Shown one piece after another: positions 1 to 6,086 of a stretch of DNA of 6,464 nt. This DNA is from an uncultured Lachnospiraceae bacterium. GTDB taxonomy: Bacteria > Bacillota > Clostridia > Lachnospirales > Lachnospiraceae. Positions within the stretch are counted from its first letter, which is position 1; each line of letters begins with the position of its first letter. Both the position numbers and the translations under genes were made by a program. The stretch is from NCBI GenBank assembly GCA_947176785.1, contig CAMWSA010000221.1:1-6464 (forward strand), read 5' to 3'. Under the pieces are notes generated by a model that was not told the origin of the DNA, searched no databases, and saw nothing but the letters and a program-made list of their open reading frames with translations.

Positions 1-1
1 G

Positions 2-166
2 TTTTTGTATATATTGACTGTGTTAGGTCTTTTTCTAACACAAATTCCGCCACTTGCTTCAAAGAGTTTTGCAATTACCTATCTCGTGAACGATATTTTT
101 GGACTTCATCCGTCCACCCTGACCAGTTTACCTTCGGAATTTGTATTATTGATGAAGACTTTGTGA
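2..166 (+). other. Possible C-terminal tail of an unidentified gene cut by the window edge
   Basis: The second forward frame is open from the window edge to a TGA at 164-166. It reads as a hydrophobic stretch (FLYILTVLGLFLTQ) followed by a mixed tail ending in LLMKTL, which could be the last membrane helix and tail of a membrane protein. Frame 1 is also open here, to a TGA at 175-177, so openness alone does not settle the frame. I do not recognise a family, and the 5' part is outside the window. It may be debris like the next 600 nt. Confidence 0.2.
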
Positions 167-253
167 AGATTCTGTGATTTTAAAGTTTATTGAGGGGAGG
201 CATATGGGGCGCCGTGTGTGCAATGTGCGTAATGGGGAGCATTTTCCTTATAG

Positions 254-573
254 AAAGGGAATCGAGCCCGTTTTGCACAGCCTGAAAAGACCTATAACGA
301 ATTGTATCATATTTATAGTGCGGAAACTATTACGGGCAGGGAAAAGCCCCAAAACATTGTAGTGGAAGACTCCCATTCAGGCTTTGAATTTTTTGTTCAA
401 TATGCGGTGAGACGGGGATTGCATGTATCAGCGCGGAGGGCAAGTCCGGTCTGAAAACCGTTGCGGCCAGGCTGGGGGAGGGGTACAGCAAGAGCAGGTT
501 GAAGGAAGCCTATTTGAATGAGAAAGCGAAACAGGCAATATTGGATGTGGCGCAGGTGAGATGGCATGCATAA
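254..573 (+). pseudogene. Frameshifted remnant of an unidentified protein gene
   Basis: Frame 2 is open from 254 to a TGA at 452-454 and encodes a protein-like stretch containing ELYHIYSAETITG and then IVVEDSHSGFEFF. Just before that stop, frame 1 takes over with CISAEGKSGLKTVAARLG and runs to a TAA at 571-573. The two halves read as one continuous protein if a single base was lost at about 410-425. The acidic VVED motif followed by an ISAxGKS motif recalls Toprim-like or nucleotide-binding proteins in general, but I cannot name a family. There is no start codon with a ribosome site at the head. An upstream frame-3 stretch (about 212-280, HFPYRKGIEPVLHSL) may be the earlier part after a second frameshift. 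I infer a decayed gene, not an expressed one. Confidence 0.4.
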
Positions 574-602
574 TACATGCAAATTGTTGTTCCGAAAATG
601 CG

Positions 603-778
603 GTGCCGGCGGAGGAATATGATATGAGGAGTTACAGCCCTTCAGCCCTTAGGATCGTGACGCAGACCCGTAGAGGCTGAAGCAGCTGTCTGTTATCAAA
701 TTGGCAAGCCGGCTCTATGCCGGGGACATTCGGGAAAACGGCGGTAAAGCGATGATAGATATGCCAGGTTACCCTTAA
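603..778 (+). other. Coding debris, plus strand, running into the permease stop
   Basis: Two short open stretches look protein-like but have no start and are in different frames. One is frame 3 at 603-680 (includes AEEYDMRSYS). The other is frame 2 at 674-778 (includes VIKLASRLYAGDIRENGG, ending at TAA 776-778). The second converges on the permease and overlaps its stop codon. The lack of starts and the frame change suggest remnants of an older gene interrupted here. No family recognised. The region also contains a 5-bp hairpin (CCGGC/GCCGG, 709-723) with no T-run, so it is not a credible terminator for the permease. Confidence 0.2.
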
Positions 779-2871
779 AAACGCTTCTCCTCTACATTCC
801 GCTGAAATCCCACATAGGTCACAATAAAATACACCAGGTAGATTCCGAAAAACAGGGTGATGCTTTCCAGGAAAAACCTGCCTGCCGCAGCCGGTACGCC
901 GGTCTGGTTCACGAAGGCATTGCTGACAAACAAAATCATCTTTCCACTGATGACCATGGCCAGCAGGGCGGGGCAGAGGTAGTATGCGGCCAGCTGCTTC
1001 AGGATTAGTCTGCGGATCTGCCTGCGGTCCAGCCCCAGCTTGCCCAGCACGTCGTAGCGGAATTTATATTTGGCGGAGTCACTCAGCTGCTGTACGGAAA
1101 GCACGGTCATAGCTACACAGACAAAAACCAGCCCTATATAAAACAGGGGAATGATCAGGGAGCCCAGTATATATTTCAGCATGGATATCGTGCTGTCCCG
1201 CACCAAATAGGCCTTGGTATGGGAGATGATGCTATCGGATCCCGGGTACAGGCCCAGTTCAGGTTTTTCCGATTTCATATAAGTCTGCATCTGAAAGGGA
1301 AGCACTTCGTCCTCCTCCAAGGCATCCAGGCTGTTTTGCAGTTCCATGGGGATTGTCCCGTCCACGCTGGCCACCAGTTCGGTGTAATAAGGGGTCATGC
1401 GCTCCAGGACGGCATCGGGCACCACCAAAATATAGTCTGCGCCGTTGTGGCCGTCCTGGGAAAAAGGGTCTGCCACGACGGCGGCACAGGTAAGGAGGTT
1501 TTTGCCCGCCGCATCCGTAATCCGCAGGTCTTTTCCGATCTCCTGCACTTCCCTGTATAAGCGTGGCTTGATCTGCACCAGATATTCCCCGGACGCCAGG
1601 GGGATCTCGTCGTAGCCCAACATGGCCCTCAAATGATTATAGTCCGATATTCCCATGTAGGTATCGGAGGGATAATAGACGTTGCCCCAGGGGAGCATTT
1701 CCGCAATCTCCGGCATGTTTGGGGTTCCGTCCGCATTGCGGTACATGGCACCCCAGGCCCGTAAGTGAGTCAGCATCCAGGCGTTGACCTGAATCTCCTG
1801 ATCTGTGTAGATGTGATAGGAATAGTACTGCGGCTCAAGCCCCAGGGCATCTATTATGGCCTTTTCAGCTTCAAAGTCCTCCTCCGGATCCCCGCTGAAC
1901 ATCTGTATGTCAAAGGGAAATTTATCGTCCAGCACCGTATTTTCGTAGGTGCTGAACATGAGGGCGACGGAGGCTCCCATCAGGGCCAGGGTGAACAGCG
2001 AAGTCAGGGTTCCCAGGGTAAACTGCATGGTCCGTATCTTGGAGGAGAACTGCCGCAGCAGGAACAGGTTCTGTCCCCGGTAGATGCCGCCGCTTTTTTT
2101 TCGCACATAACATATGATCCATGCGGACAGGCCGGTGTAAAACAGGTAGATGGTCAGTACCAGGCCCACCAGAAACAGGAGGATCTGCGACGCGCTATGC
2201 AGCCTGCCGAAGACGGTCCAAAACAGGAAGATAAAGAGCAGGGACAGGGGGAGGAGCAGTTTTTTCAGGCCCTCATGCATTTCCCTGATTTCCTCGTTCT
2301 GGCGATTTGCATTTATCAGTGCCTGAATATTCATCTTTCGAAATTTGCGCCTGCATCGAAACAGGGCCAGCAGATAGCAGCCGGAATAGCAGAGCACCGT
2401 CAGCAGCACCGTCCTGCGGTTTATTGAGATGTGCAGATGGTACTCCATCCTCACCATGGAAAACATGATGGTGAGCAGGATCTGCTGCAGCAGCACGCCC
2501 AGAACGCAGCCCAGGAGAAAGGCGGCGCAGCCCAGGAGAATATTTTCCCGGATGTACAACTGGGAGACGGTTTTCTTCTTCATGCCCAGCAGCAGGTAGA
2601 TGCCAAACTCCGTGCTTCTCTTTTCCAGCATGAAGCGGACCATATAATTGATCAGCCAGGCTACAATCAGCACAATGAAAAAGGTGGCAAGGCTGATCAT
2701 TGCCGACATCATGTCCGCGCCGCCCAGGCTGAAATAGACTGCCAGTTCGTTTTGGAAAAACAGGCTGTTAAAAGAATACATCAGCGCCGTGACCACTGTC
2801 ATGGTGAGGATATACACCAGGTAGTCCCTGGCGGAGCGCTTCATATTGCGAAAGGCCAGTTTATTTAACAT
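775..2871 (-). CDS. BceB-type ABC transporter permease (FtsX-like, 10 TM)
   Basis: Membrane half of a peptide-antibiotic resistance and sensing ABC transporter. In the BceAB family this subunit recognises bacitracin-like peptides or lantibiotics bound to lipid-linked cell-wall precursors and forms a signalling complex with a BceS-type kinase. From the ATG at 2871 it is 698 aa. I see about ten membrane segments: ~17-38, 54-78, 105-133, 153-171, 203-222, 226-256, 283-307, 566-593, 622-648 and 665-688. One large soluble loop lies at ~308-565 between segments 7 and 8. That layout is the hallmark of BceB, and FtsX-like blocks sit at both ends. The N-terminus MLNKLAFRNMKRSARDYLVY is typical of the family. 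The start was chosen by its ribosome site; a GTG four codons upstream lies inside that site. The ORF overlaps the ATPase gene by 11 nt, implying translational coupling and subunit pairing. Substrate unknown. The family call is firm. Confidence 0.93.
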   Translation of the reverse strand: MLNKLAFRNMKRSARDYLVYILTMTVVTALMYSFNSLFFQNELAVYFSLGGADMMSAMISLATFFIVLIVAWLINYMVRFMLEKRSTEFGIYLLLGMKKKTVSQLYIRENILLGCAAFLLGCVLGVLLQQILLTIMFSMVRMEYHLHISINRRTVLLTVLCYSGCYLLALFRCRRKFRKMNIQALINANRQNEEIREMHEGLKKLLLPLSLLFIFLFWTVFGRLHSASQILLFLVGLVLTIYLFYTGLSAWIICYVRKKSGGIYRGQNLFLLRQFSSKIRTMQFTLGTLTSLFTLALMGASVALMFSTYENTVLDDKFPFDIQMFSGDPEEDFEAEKAIIDALGLEPQYYSYHIYTDQEIQVNAWMLTHLRAWGAMYRNADGTPNMPEIAEMLPWGNVYYPSDTYMGISDYNHLRAMLGYDEIPLASGEYLVQIKPRLYREVQEIGKDLRITDAAGKNLLTCAAVVADPFSQDGHNGADYILVVPDAVLERMTPYYTELVASVDGTIPMELQNSLDALEEDEVLPFQMQTYMKSEKPELGLYPGSDSIISHTKAYLVRDSTISMLKYILGSLIIPLFYIGLVFVCVAMTVLSVQQLSDSAKYKFRYDVLGKLGLDRRQIRRLILKQLAAYYLCPALLAMVISGKMILFVSNAFVNQTGVPAAAGRFFLESITLFFGIYLVYFIVTYVGFQRNVEEKRF

Positions 2872-3763
2872 TGGATAATTCACCTCCTGTCAGGGAGAGT
2901 ACATCCAGGATTTCCTGCAGGAATTCCTTGCGGCTTTTGCCGCCCCGGATCAGTTCATGGAAGATTTGCCCGTCCTTGAGAAACAGGATGCGTCCGCAGT
3001 AGCTGGCGGAAAAGGCATCGTGAGTTACCATGAGGCTCGTAGCGTTCATGGTGTGGTTTAAGTCTGTGAAGGTCTCCAGCAGGGTCTGGGCCGCCCGGGA
3101 GTCCAGCGCCCCGGTGGGCTCGTCGGCCAGCAGGAGCTTGGGGTGGTTCACCAGCGCCCTGGCACAGGCACAGCGCTGCTTCTGGCCGCCGGACACCTGG
3201 TAGGGAAATTTTTCCCGGATATCCTCAATACCCAGAAGCTGCAGGATCTCGTTGCAGCTTTGGGTGATTTTTTGTTTTCTGTTCTGGCTGCGGCCTATGG
3301 GGCTTTGGTCTGCGGGGGTGTGTTCCGGGAGGCTGTTGTCTGCGCGGTTAGGGTCTACGGTGGCCTGCCCCGGATTTGTGCCGCGAGAGACCTCTGTCTG
3401 GCCGGAGACCTTCACCTCGTCCTGCAGGGTCAATGCCAGAAGGATGTTCTCCTCGATGGTCAGGGTATCCAGCAGGTTATAGTCCTGGAATACGAAGCCC
3501 AGGTTGTTTTTGCGGAAATCGGACAGGGCGTCCTCAGACAGTTCGGTGATGTCCGTATTTTCATAATAGATATGCCCGGAAGTCACCCGGTCGATGGTAG
3601 CCAGCATGTTCAGCAGTGTGGTTTTCCCGGAACCGGAGGGGCCCATCACGCCCACAAATTCGCCCCGGTCTACGCCGAAGCTTACCCGATCCACAGCCTT
3701 GGTTACATTGGATGCGTTGCCGTAGTATTTTTCCACATCACATATTCGGATATAGTCTTGCAT
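2861..3763 (-). CDS. BceA-type ABC transporter ATP-binding protein with an internal insertion
   Basis: Cytoplasmic ATPase that powers the adjacent BceB-type permease; 300 aa. Visible motifs are Walker A GPSGSGKT (41-48), Q-loop Q93 in FVFQDYNLLDT, signature VSGGQ (190-194), Walker B LLLADEP (210-216) with catalytic Glu215, D-loop GALDS (218-222) and the switch His248. All are intact, so it should hydrolyse ATP. BceA proteins are usually about 250-260 aa. The excess is one hydrophilic block at ~117-162, inside the helical subdomain between Q-loop and signature, rich in Ser, Thr, Pro, Asn and Gln. The start ATG at 3763 was chosen because GAGGTGA (3775-3769) sits 5 nt upstream and the protein begins at the usual family position. 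The frame is open upstream to 4015, but that stretch is not family-like and runs through a repeat element. Its stop overlaps the permease start by 11 nt. Confidence 0.94.
   Translation of the reverse strand: MQDYIRICDVEKYYGNASNVTKAVDRVSFGVDRGEFVGVMGPSGSGKTTLLNMLATIDRVTSGHIYYENTDITELSEDALSDFRKNNLGFVFQDYNLLDTLTIEENILLALTLQDEVKVSGQTEVSRGTNPGQATVDPNRADNSLPEHTPADQSPIGRSQNRKQKITQSCNEILQLLGIEDIREKFPYQVSGGQKQRCACARALVNHPKLLLADEPTGALDSRAAQTLLETFTDLNHTMNATSLMVTHDAFSASYCGRILFLKDGQIFHELIRGGKSRKEFLQEILDVLSLTGGELSNVK
2881..2888 (-). promoter_or_regulatory. Ribosome binding site that fixes the permease start
   Basis: On the minus strand AGGAGGTG (2888-2881) is a near-perfect anti-16S match, 9 nt before the ATG at 2871. 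The in-frame GTG at 2883-2881 is part of this site, so it cannot be the start that the site serves. The site lies within the last codons of the ATPase gene. Confidence 0.85.
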
Positions 3764-3789
3764 TTTACTCACCTCGTCCTGTTGATGGC

Positions 3790-3808
3790 TACAGGATAAT
3801 TTCCTGTA
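3790..3808. promoter_or_regulatory. Dyad TACAGGA-N5-TCCTGTA in the ATPase leader
   Basis: A perfect 7-bp inverted repeat with a 5-nt centre lies 26 nt upstream of the ATPase start codon and just outside the fold-back element. It contains TACA and TGTA half-sites. The published B. subtilis BceR site is also built from ACA/TGT half-sites, but with different spacing, so assignment as the regulator's operator is only a guess. As RNA it would form a small hairpin close to the ribosome site and could affect initiation. No clear -35/-10 pair for the transporter genes could be placed near it. Confidence 0.4.
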
Positions 3809-3819
3809 TAGGTTGATTG

Positions 3820-4026
3820 TATACTCACGAGTTGTCAGAATTTCCTTTCTGCACGCTCCATGCTGCATGGTTATGTATAGCCAACCATTGGAAAAGAAAT
3901 TTCGCTTTTGGTCCTGCAAAAGCTTCCCTATATGGCTTTTGCAGGACCGAAAGCAGAAATTTGTTATGCCGTTTACTATAGCATGGGGCGTGCAGGGATT
4001 GGAAAATCTTAACACTTGTTAGTATA
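3820..4026. mobile_element. ~205-bp fold-back element, MITE-like, between kinase and ATPase genes
   Basis: The two ends are inverted copies of each other. Positions 3820-3845 match the complement of 4026-4001 at 20 of 26 bases without gaps, and 3849-3864 match the complement of 3995-3980 at 15 of 16. These two blocks are separated by 3 nt on one side and 5 nt on the other. Inside is a further 27-bp inverted repeat. Similarity stops sharply outside TATACT at each end. Both ends are bounded by TA, as expected for a TA target duplication around a 203-bp core (3822-4024). There is no transposase. This fits a non-autonomous MITE of the IS630/mariner type. The alternative is a large structured 5' leader RNA of the transporter operon. 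Without it the kinase-ATPase gap would be about 100 nt. Confidence 0.55.
3897..3962. repeat. 27-bp inverted repeat (inner stem of the fold-back element)
   Basis: The left arm 3897-3923 pairs with the right arm 3935-3962 around an 11-nt loop. It makes 26 Watson-Crick pairs, one T/G pair (3909/3949) and a single bulged A (3955). The core is GGTCCTGCAAAAGC and its complement. Read as minus-strand RNA, the stem is followed only by CTTTTCC, so it is a poor classical terminator of the regulator-kinase operon. Partial termination or attenuation ahead of the ATPase gene remains possible. Confidence 0.85.
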
Positions 4027-4070
4027 GATGCTTTGCGGATGCCTTCATATAAAGATAGATTGAAGTTATC

Positions 4071-5261
4071 TTAAGATTTCGTAAGACAATTGAACTGATC
4101 GTTTGTGAGTAGAATATAGTTGCTGATGGGAAATTCCAGGTACAGCTTTGTGCCGACACCGCACTCCGACTCTGCGGAAAGCCCGATTCCCAGTCTGTCG
4201 CACAGCTTTTTGCACAGATACAGCCCCATGCCGGTGGAACGTCCGTTGTCCCTGCCGTTGCTGCCGGTAAAGCCCTTGTCAAAAATGCGGGACAGCTCCT
4301 CCTGGCGGATGCCTATGCCATTATCCTCGAATATCAGCAGTACGCCGTCTCTTTCCCGTCTGGTAGAGATCCGGAGCAGCGGGTTCTCACCCCGGTATTT
4401 TACGCTGTTTAACAGCATTTGATTCAGAATGAAGGCTATCCACTTTCTGTCGGTATAGACCGTGTCCCGGCAGTTTATATCGGCCCGGACACGGTTACGG
4501 ATGAGCAGCAGGTGGTTTTTATCCAGCACCTCGCAGGCCACATCCTCCAGACTGGTTTCCCGGATCAGATAATCCCTGTAGACCTCCTCCGAGCGGGCAT
4601 AGTACAGCACCATGTCCACATAGTTTTCGATTTTCTGGTTTTCAAGACTGATGGTGAGGTAGTCGGCCCTGGAGGCGGGAGCGGTTTCGTCAGCTGCCTT
4701 CTCCCGGGACATCCACTTACGGGAGAGAGGTATCGAGGATTCCGCTTCCGTGTACATGGAGCCGGAGGATGTGGATTTCGAAGCCTCCAGGGTCTGGGGG
4801 ATTGTATCCGATGGCGCGAAACCGCGCCGGTTGTTGCAGAGCAGCGCAATGCCCGTGATGGGCGCTTTGATCTCATGCACCCAGCTTTCTATATACTCTT
4901 TATAATCCCGCTGATCTTCTTCGATCTGCCGAATCCGCTCAATACAGGACTTGTTGGAGCGGTGAAGCATCTCCCTGTATAACCGGTCCTCCAGACGAAC
5001 GGAATCCGGAAGCAGTTCGCTCAGAAGATACCGCTGGTCCACCTTGTCCAGGATCCGCCGGGCCTCCCGGAAGAACCTCCGCCTTTGCAGAAAAGTAATC
5101 AACAGCCAGACTGTCAGCAGGAGCATCCAGACAGTCAAAAACAGGATGGTGTTTGTCCCGCTGTAGCCGGTCAGCCGGAAGAAAGCCGCCGCCAGGCACA
5201 TGGACACCAGGTGGAGGAGCAGGAGCATCCCTCTGTCACGTAAAAAATCCGTAAGCCTCAT
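4071..5261 (-). CDS. BceS-type intramembrane-sensing histidine kinase with an insertion in the DHp domain
   Basis: Membrane sensor kinase, 396 aa, partner of the response regulator just upstream. Two membrane helices (~11-32 and ~37-58) are joined by only about four external residues, so it has no extracellular sensor. In the known family it takes its signal from the BceAB transporter. A coiled linker (~60-125) leads to the H-box SWVHEIKAPI with phospho-acceptor His129. The N-box has Asn280 and Asn285 (ILNQMLLNSVKY), the G1 box is EDNGIGI (312-318), the F-box FDKGFTG (327-333) and the G2 box TGMGLYL (343-349). All catalytic motifs are intact. Between the two DHp helices, ~144-199, are about 50 extra residues rich in Ser, Thr, Ala and Glu; the second helix resumes at LENQKIENYVDMVLYYARS. 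The start ATG overlaps the regulator stop (ATGA). A clear separate ribosome site is lacking, so expression is probably by translational coupling. Confidence 0.93.
   Translation of the reverse strand: MRLTDFLRDRGMLLLLHLVSMCLAAAFFRLTGYSGTNTILFLTVWMLLLTVWLLITFLQRRRFFREARRILDKVDQRYLLSELLPDSVRLEDRLYREMLHRSNKSCIERIRQIEEDQRDYKEYIESWVHEIKAPITGIALLCNNRRGFAPSDTIPQTLEASKSTSSGSMYTEAESSIPLSRKWMSREKAADETAPASRADYLTISLENQKIENYVDMVLYYARSEEVYRDYLIRETSLEDVACEVLDKNHLLLIRNRVRADINCRDTVYTDRKWIAFILNQMLLNSVKYRGENPLLRISTRRERDGVLLIFEDNGIGIRQEELSRIFDKGFTGSNGRDNGRSTGMGLYLCKKLCDRLGIGLSAESECGVGTKLYLEFPISNYILLTNDQFNCLTKS
4667..4792. repeat. 10-bp perfect inverted repeat bracketing most of the kinase insertion
   Basis: CCCTGGAGGC (4667-4676) is exactly complementary to GCCTCCAGGG (4783-4792), with a further G-C pair (4665/4794) beyond one mismatch. 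A second inverted repeat, TCTCCCG/CGGGAGA (4700-4706 and 4720-4726), lies inside. A GC hairpin, GGCGCG-AAAC-CGCGCC (4813-4828), lies just beyond the right arm. All three fall within the stretch encoding the extra kinase residues. Confidence 0.6.
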
Positions 5262-5926
5262 ATGCGATACCCTACCCCTCTCCTGGTTTCTATGAAATTC
5301 TCCACACCTATGGATTTCAGTTTTTCCCGGAGCTTGGCGATATGCACGCTCAGGGTATTGTCGTCTATGAAAATGCGGTTTTCCCAGAGGTATTCGATCA
5401 GGTCCATCCTGGGCACAAAGATTCCCGGGTGTTGGAACAGCAGATGCAGTATTTTCATCTCGTTTTTGGTCAGATCCACGTTTTCCCCCTTGCAGAAGAT
5501 GCAGCATTTTGCGATATCCAGAGATATGTCACCTTTGGAAAACAGGGTGGTTTCCTTTGGCTCCATACCCCTGGTGCGCTTCAGCACGGCGGCGATCCTT
5601 GCCAGGAGGACGGGAGGCTGGTAGGGCTTGGTGATATAGTCGTCCCCGCCCTTTAGCAGCCCGTTTAACTCATCCATGGGACTCGTGCGGCTGGTCAGGA
5701 AGATAATCGGTACCTCCAGGTGCCGGCGAACCTGCGTGCAGATATCAAAGCCGGATATGCCGGGCAGATTTATATCCAACAGCACCAGGTCAGGCGCTGC
5801 ACTCAGTACCTGCTGTGCGACGGATGCGAAAGAATCCGGTGCGGTGGTCTGATACAGGGCATTTTCCAGCAGGATTTGCAGTTCCTGCCGTATGAGTGGT
5901 TCGTCTTCTATAATAAAAATATGCAT
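5258..5926 (-). CDS. BceR-type OmpR-family response regulator
   Basis: DNA-binding response regulator, 222 aa, the normal length for the family. The receiver domain occupies ~1-118: acidic pocket Glu7/Asp8, phospho-acceptor Asp51 in LVLLDINLPG, switch Thr78 in FLTSRT, and Lys100 in YITKPY. The winged-helix DNA-binding domain covers ~127-222 and contains DLTKNEMKIL, the recognition-helix region DDNTLSVHIAKLREKL, and the terminal RRGVGYRI. It should be phosphorylated by the kinase encoded next and, by family precedent, activate the transporter genes. The start ATG at 5926 was chosen because AGGAG (5939-5935) lies 8 nt upstream and the receiver begins immediately (MHIFIIEDE). The open frame upstream to 6058 overlaps the promoter and is not family-like. 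The stop overlaps the kinase start by 4 nt. Confidence 0.95.
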   Translation of the reverse strand: MHIFIIEDEPLIRQELQILLENALYQTTAPDSFASVAQQVLSAAPDLVLLDINLPGISGFDICTQVRRHLEVPIIFLTSRTSPMDELNGLLKGGDDYITKPYQPPVLLARIAAVLKRTRGMEPKETTLFSKGDISLDIAKCCIFCKGENVDLTKNEMKILHLLFQHPGIFVPRMDLIEYLWENRIFIDDNTLSVHIAKLREKLKSIGVENFIETRRGVGYRI

Positions 5927-5959
5927 GGTGAATACTCCTATGGGGTCGGGATGATTCCT

Positions 5960-5988
5960 ATTATAAGCGTGTTTGGAGGAAAAGACAA
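5960..5988 (-). promoter_or_regulatory. Sigma-A-type promoter of the regulator-kinase operon
   Basis: On the minus strand TTGTCT (5988-5983, 4 of 6 to the -35 consensus) is followed after exactly 17 bp by a perfect TATAAT (5965-5960). Transcription would start near 5953, giving a ~27-nt leader that contains the regulator's ribosome site. This suggests the regulator and kinase can be transcribed independently of the upstream HTH gene. Confidence 0.65.
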
Positions 5989-6086
5989 TGCATGTGCCAT
6001 GTTGTATTCTGCTTTTTTGAATGCTAGGATGGGATTGTTCAGGGATTTTAAGGAACATATTAACCGGGACACGAATAGGAGGGCTT

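Noticed and set aside
700..774. Intrinsic terminator for the permease
   Set aside because: Only a 5-bp CCGGC/GCCGG stem without a T-run was found, so termination is not supported.
3301..3416. Palindromic element origin for the ATPase insertion
   Set aside because: Only an 8-of-9 match (3307-3315 against 3402-3410) and a bulged 9-bp pairing were found, close to chance in GC-rich DNA. There is no clean repeat as in the kinase insertion.
3858..3870. 13-bp palindrome CCATGC-T-GCATGG as a separate operator
   Set aside because: Half of it is part of the element's outer arm, so the symmetry is already explained by the fold-back structure.
3887..4006. 9-bp direct repeat ATTGGAAAA (3887-3895 and 3998-4006) as a target-site duplication
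   Set aside because: The copies sit asymmetrically inside the fold-back element, not at its symmetrical ends, where TA is the better candidate.
3764..4015. N-terminal extension of the ATPase, open in frame to 4015
   Set aside because: It would be translated through the fold-back element, has no ribosome site at its ATGs, and does not look like the family. The ATG at 3763 has a good site and the expected N-terminus.
4019..4282. 87-codon minus-strand ORF overlapping the kinase C-terminus
   Set aside because: It is a shadow frame of the kinase ATP-binding domain, without a ribosome site.
5262..5507. Upstream extension of the kinase frame to 5507
   Set aside because: It lies entirely inside the regulator's DNA-binding domain in another frame. 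The ATGA overlap gives the natural start.
5988..6020. 10-codon plus-strand ORF after GGAGG at 5974
   Set aside because: It is too short, not protein-like, and overlaps the opposite-strand promoter. Probably chance.
5927..6058. N-terminal extension of the response regulator to 6058
   Set aside because: It overlaps the promoter at 5960-5988. The receiver domain starts right at the ATG at 5926, which has its own ribosome site.
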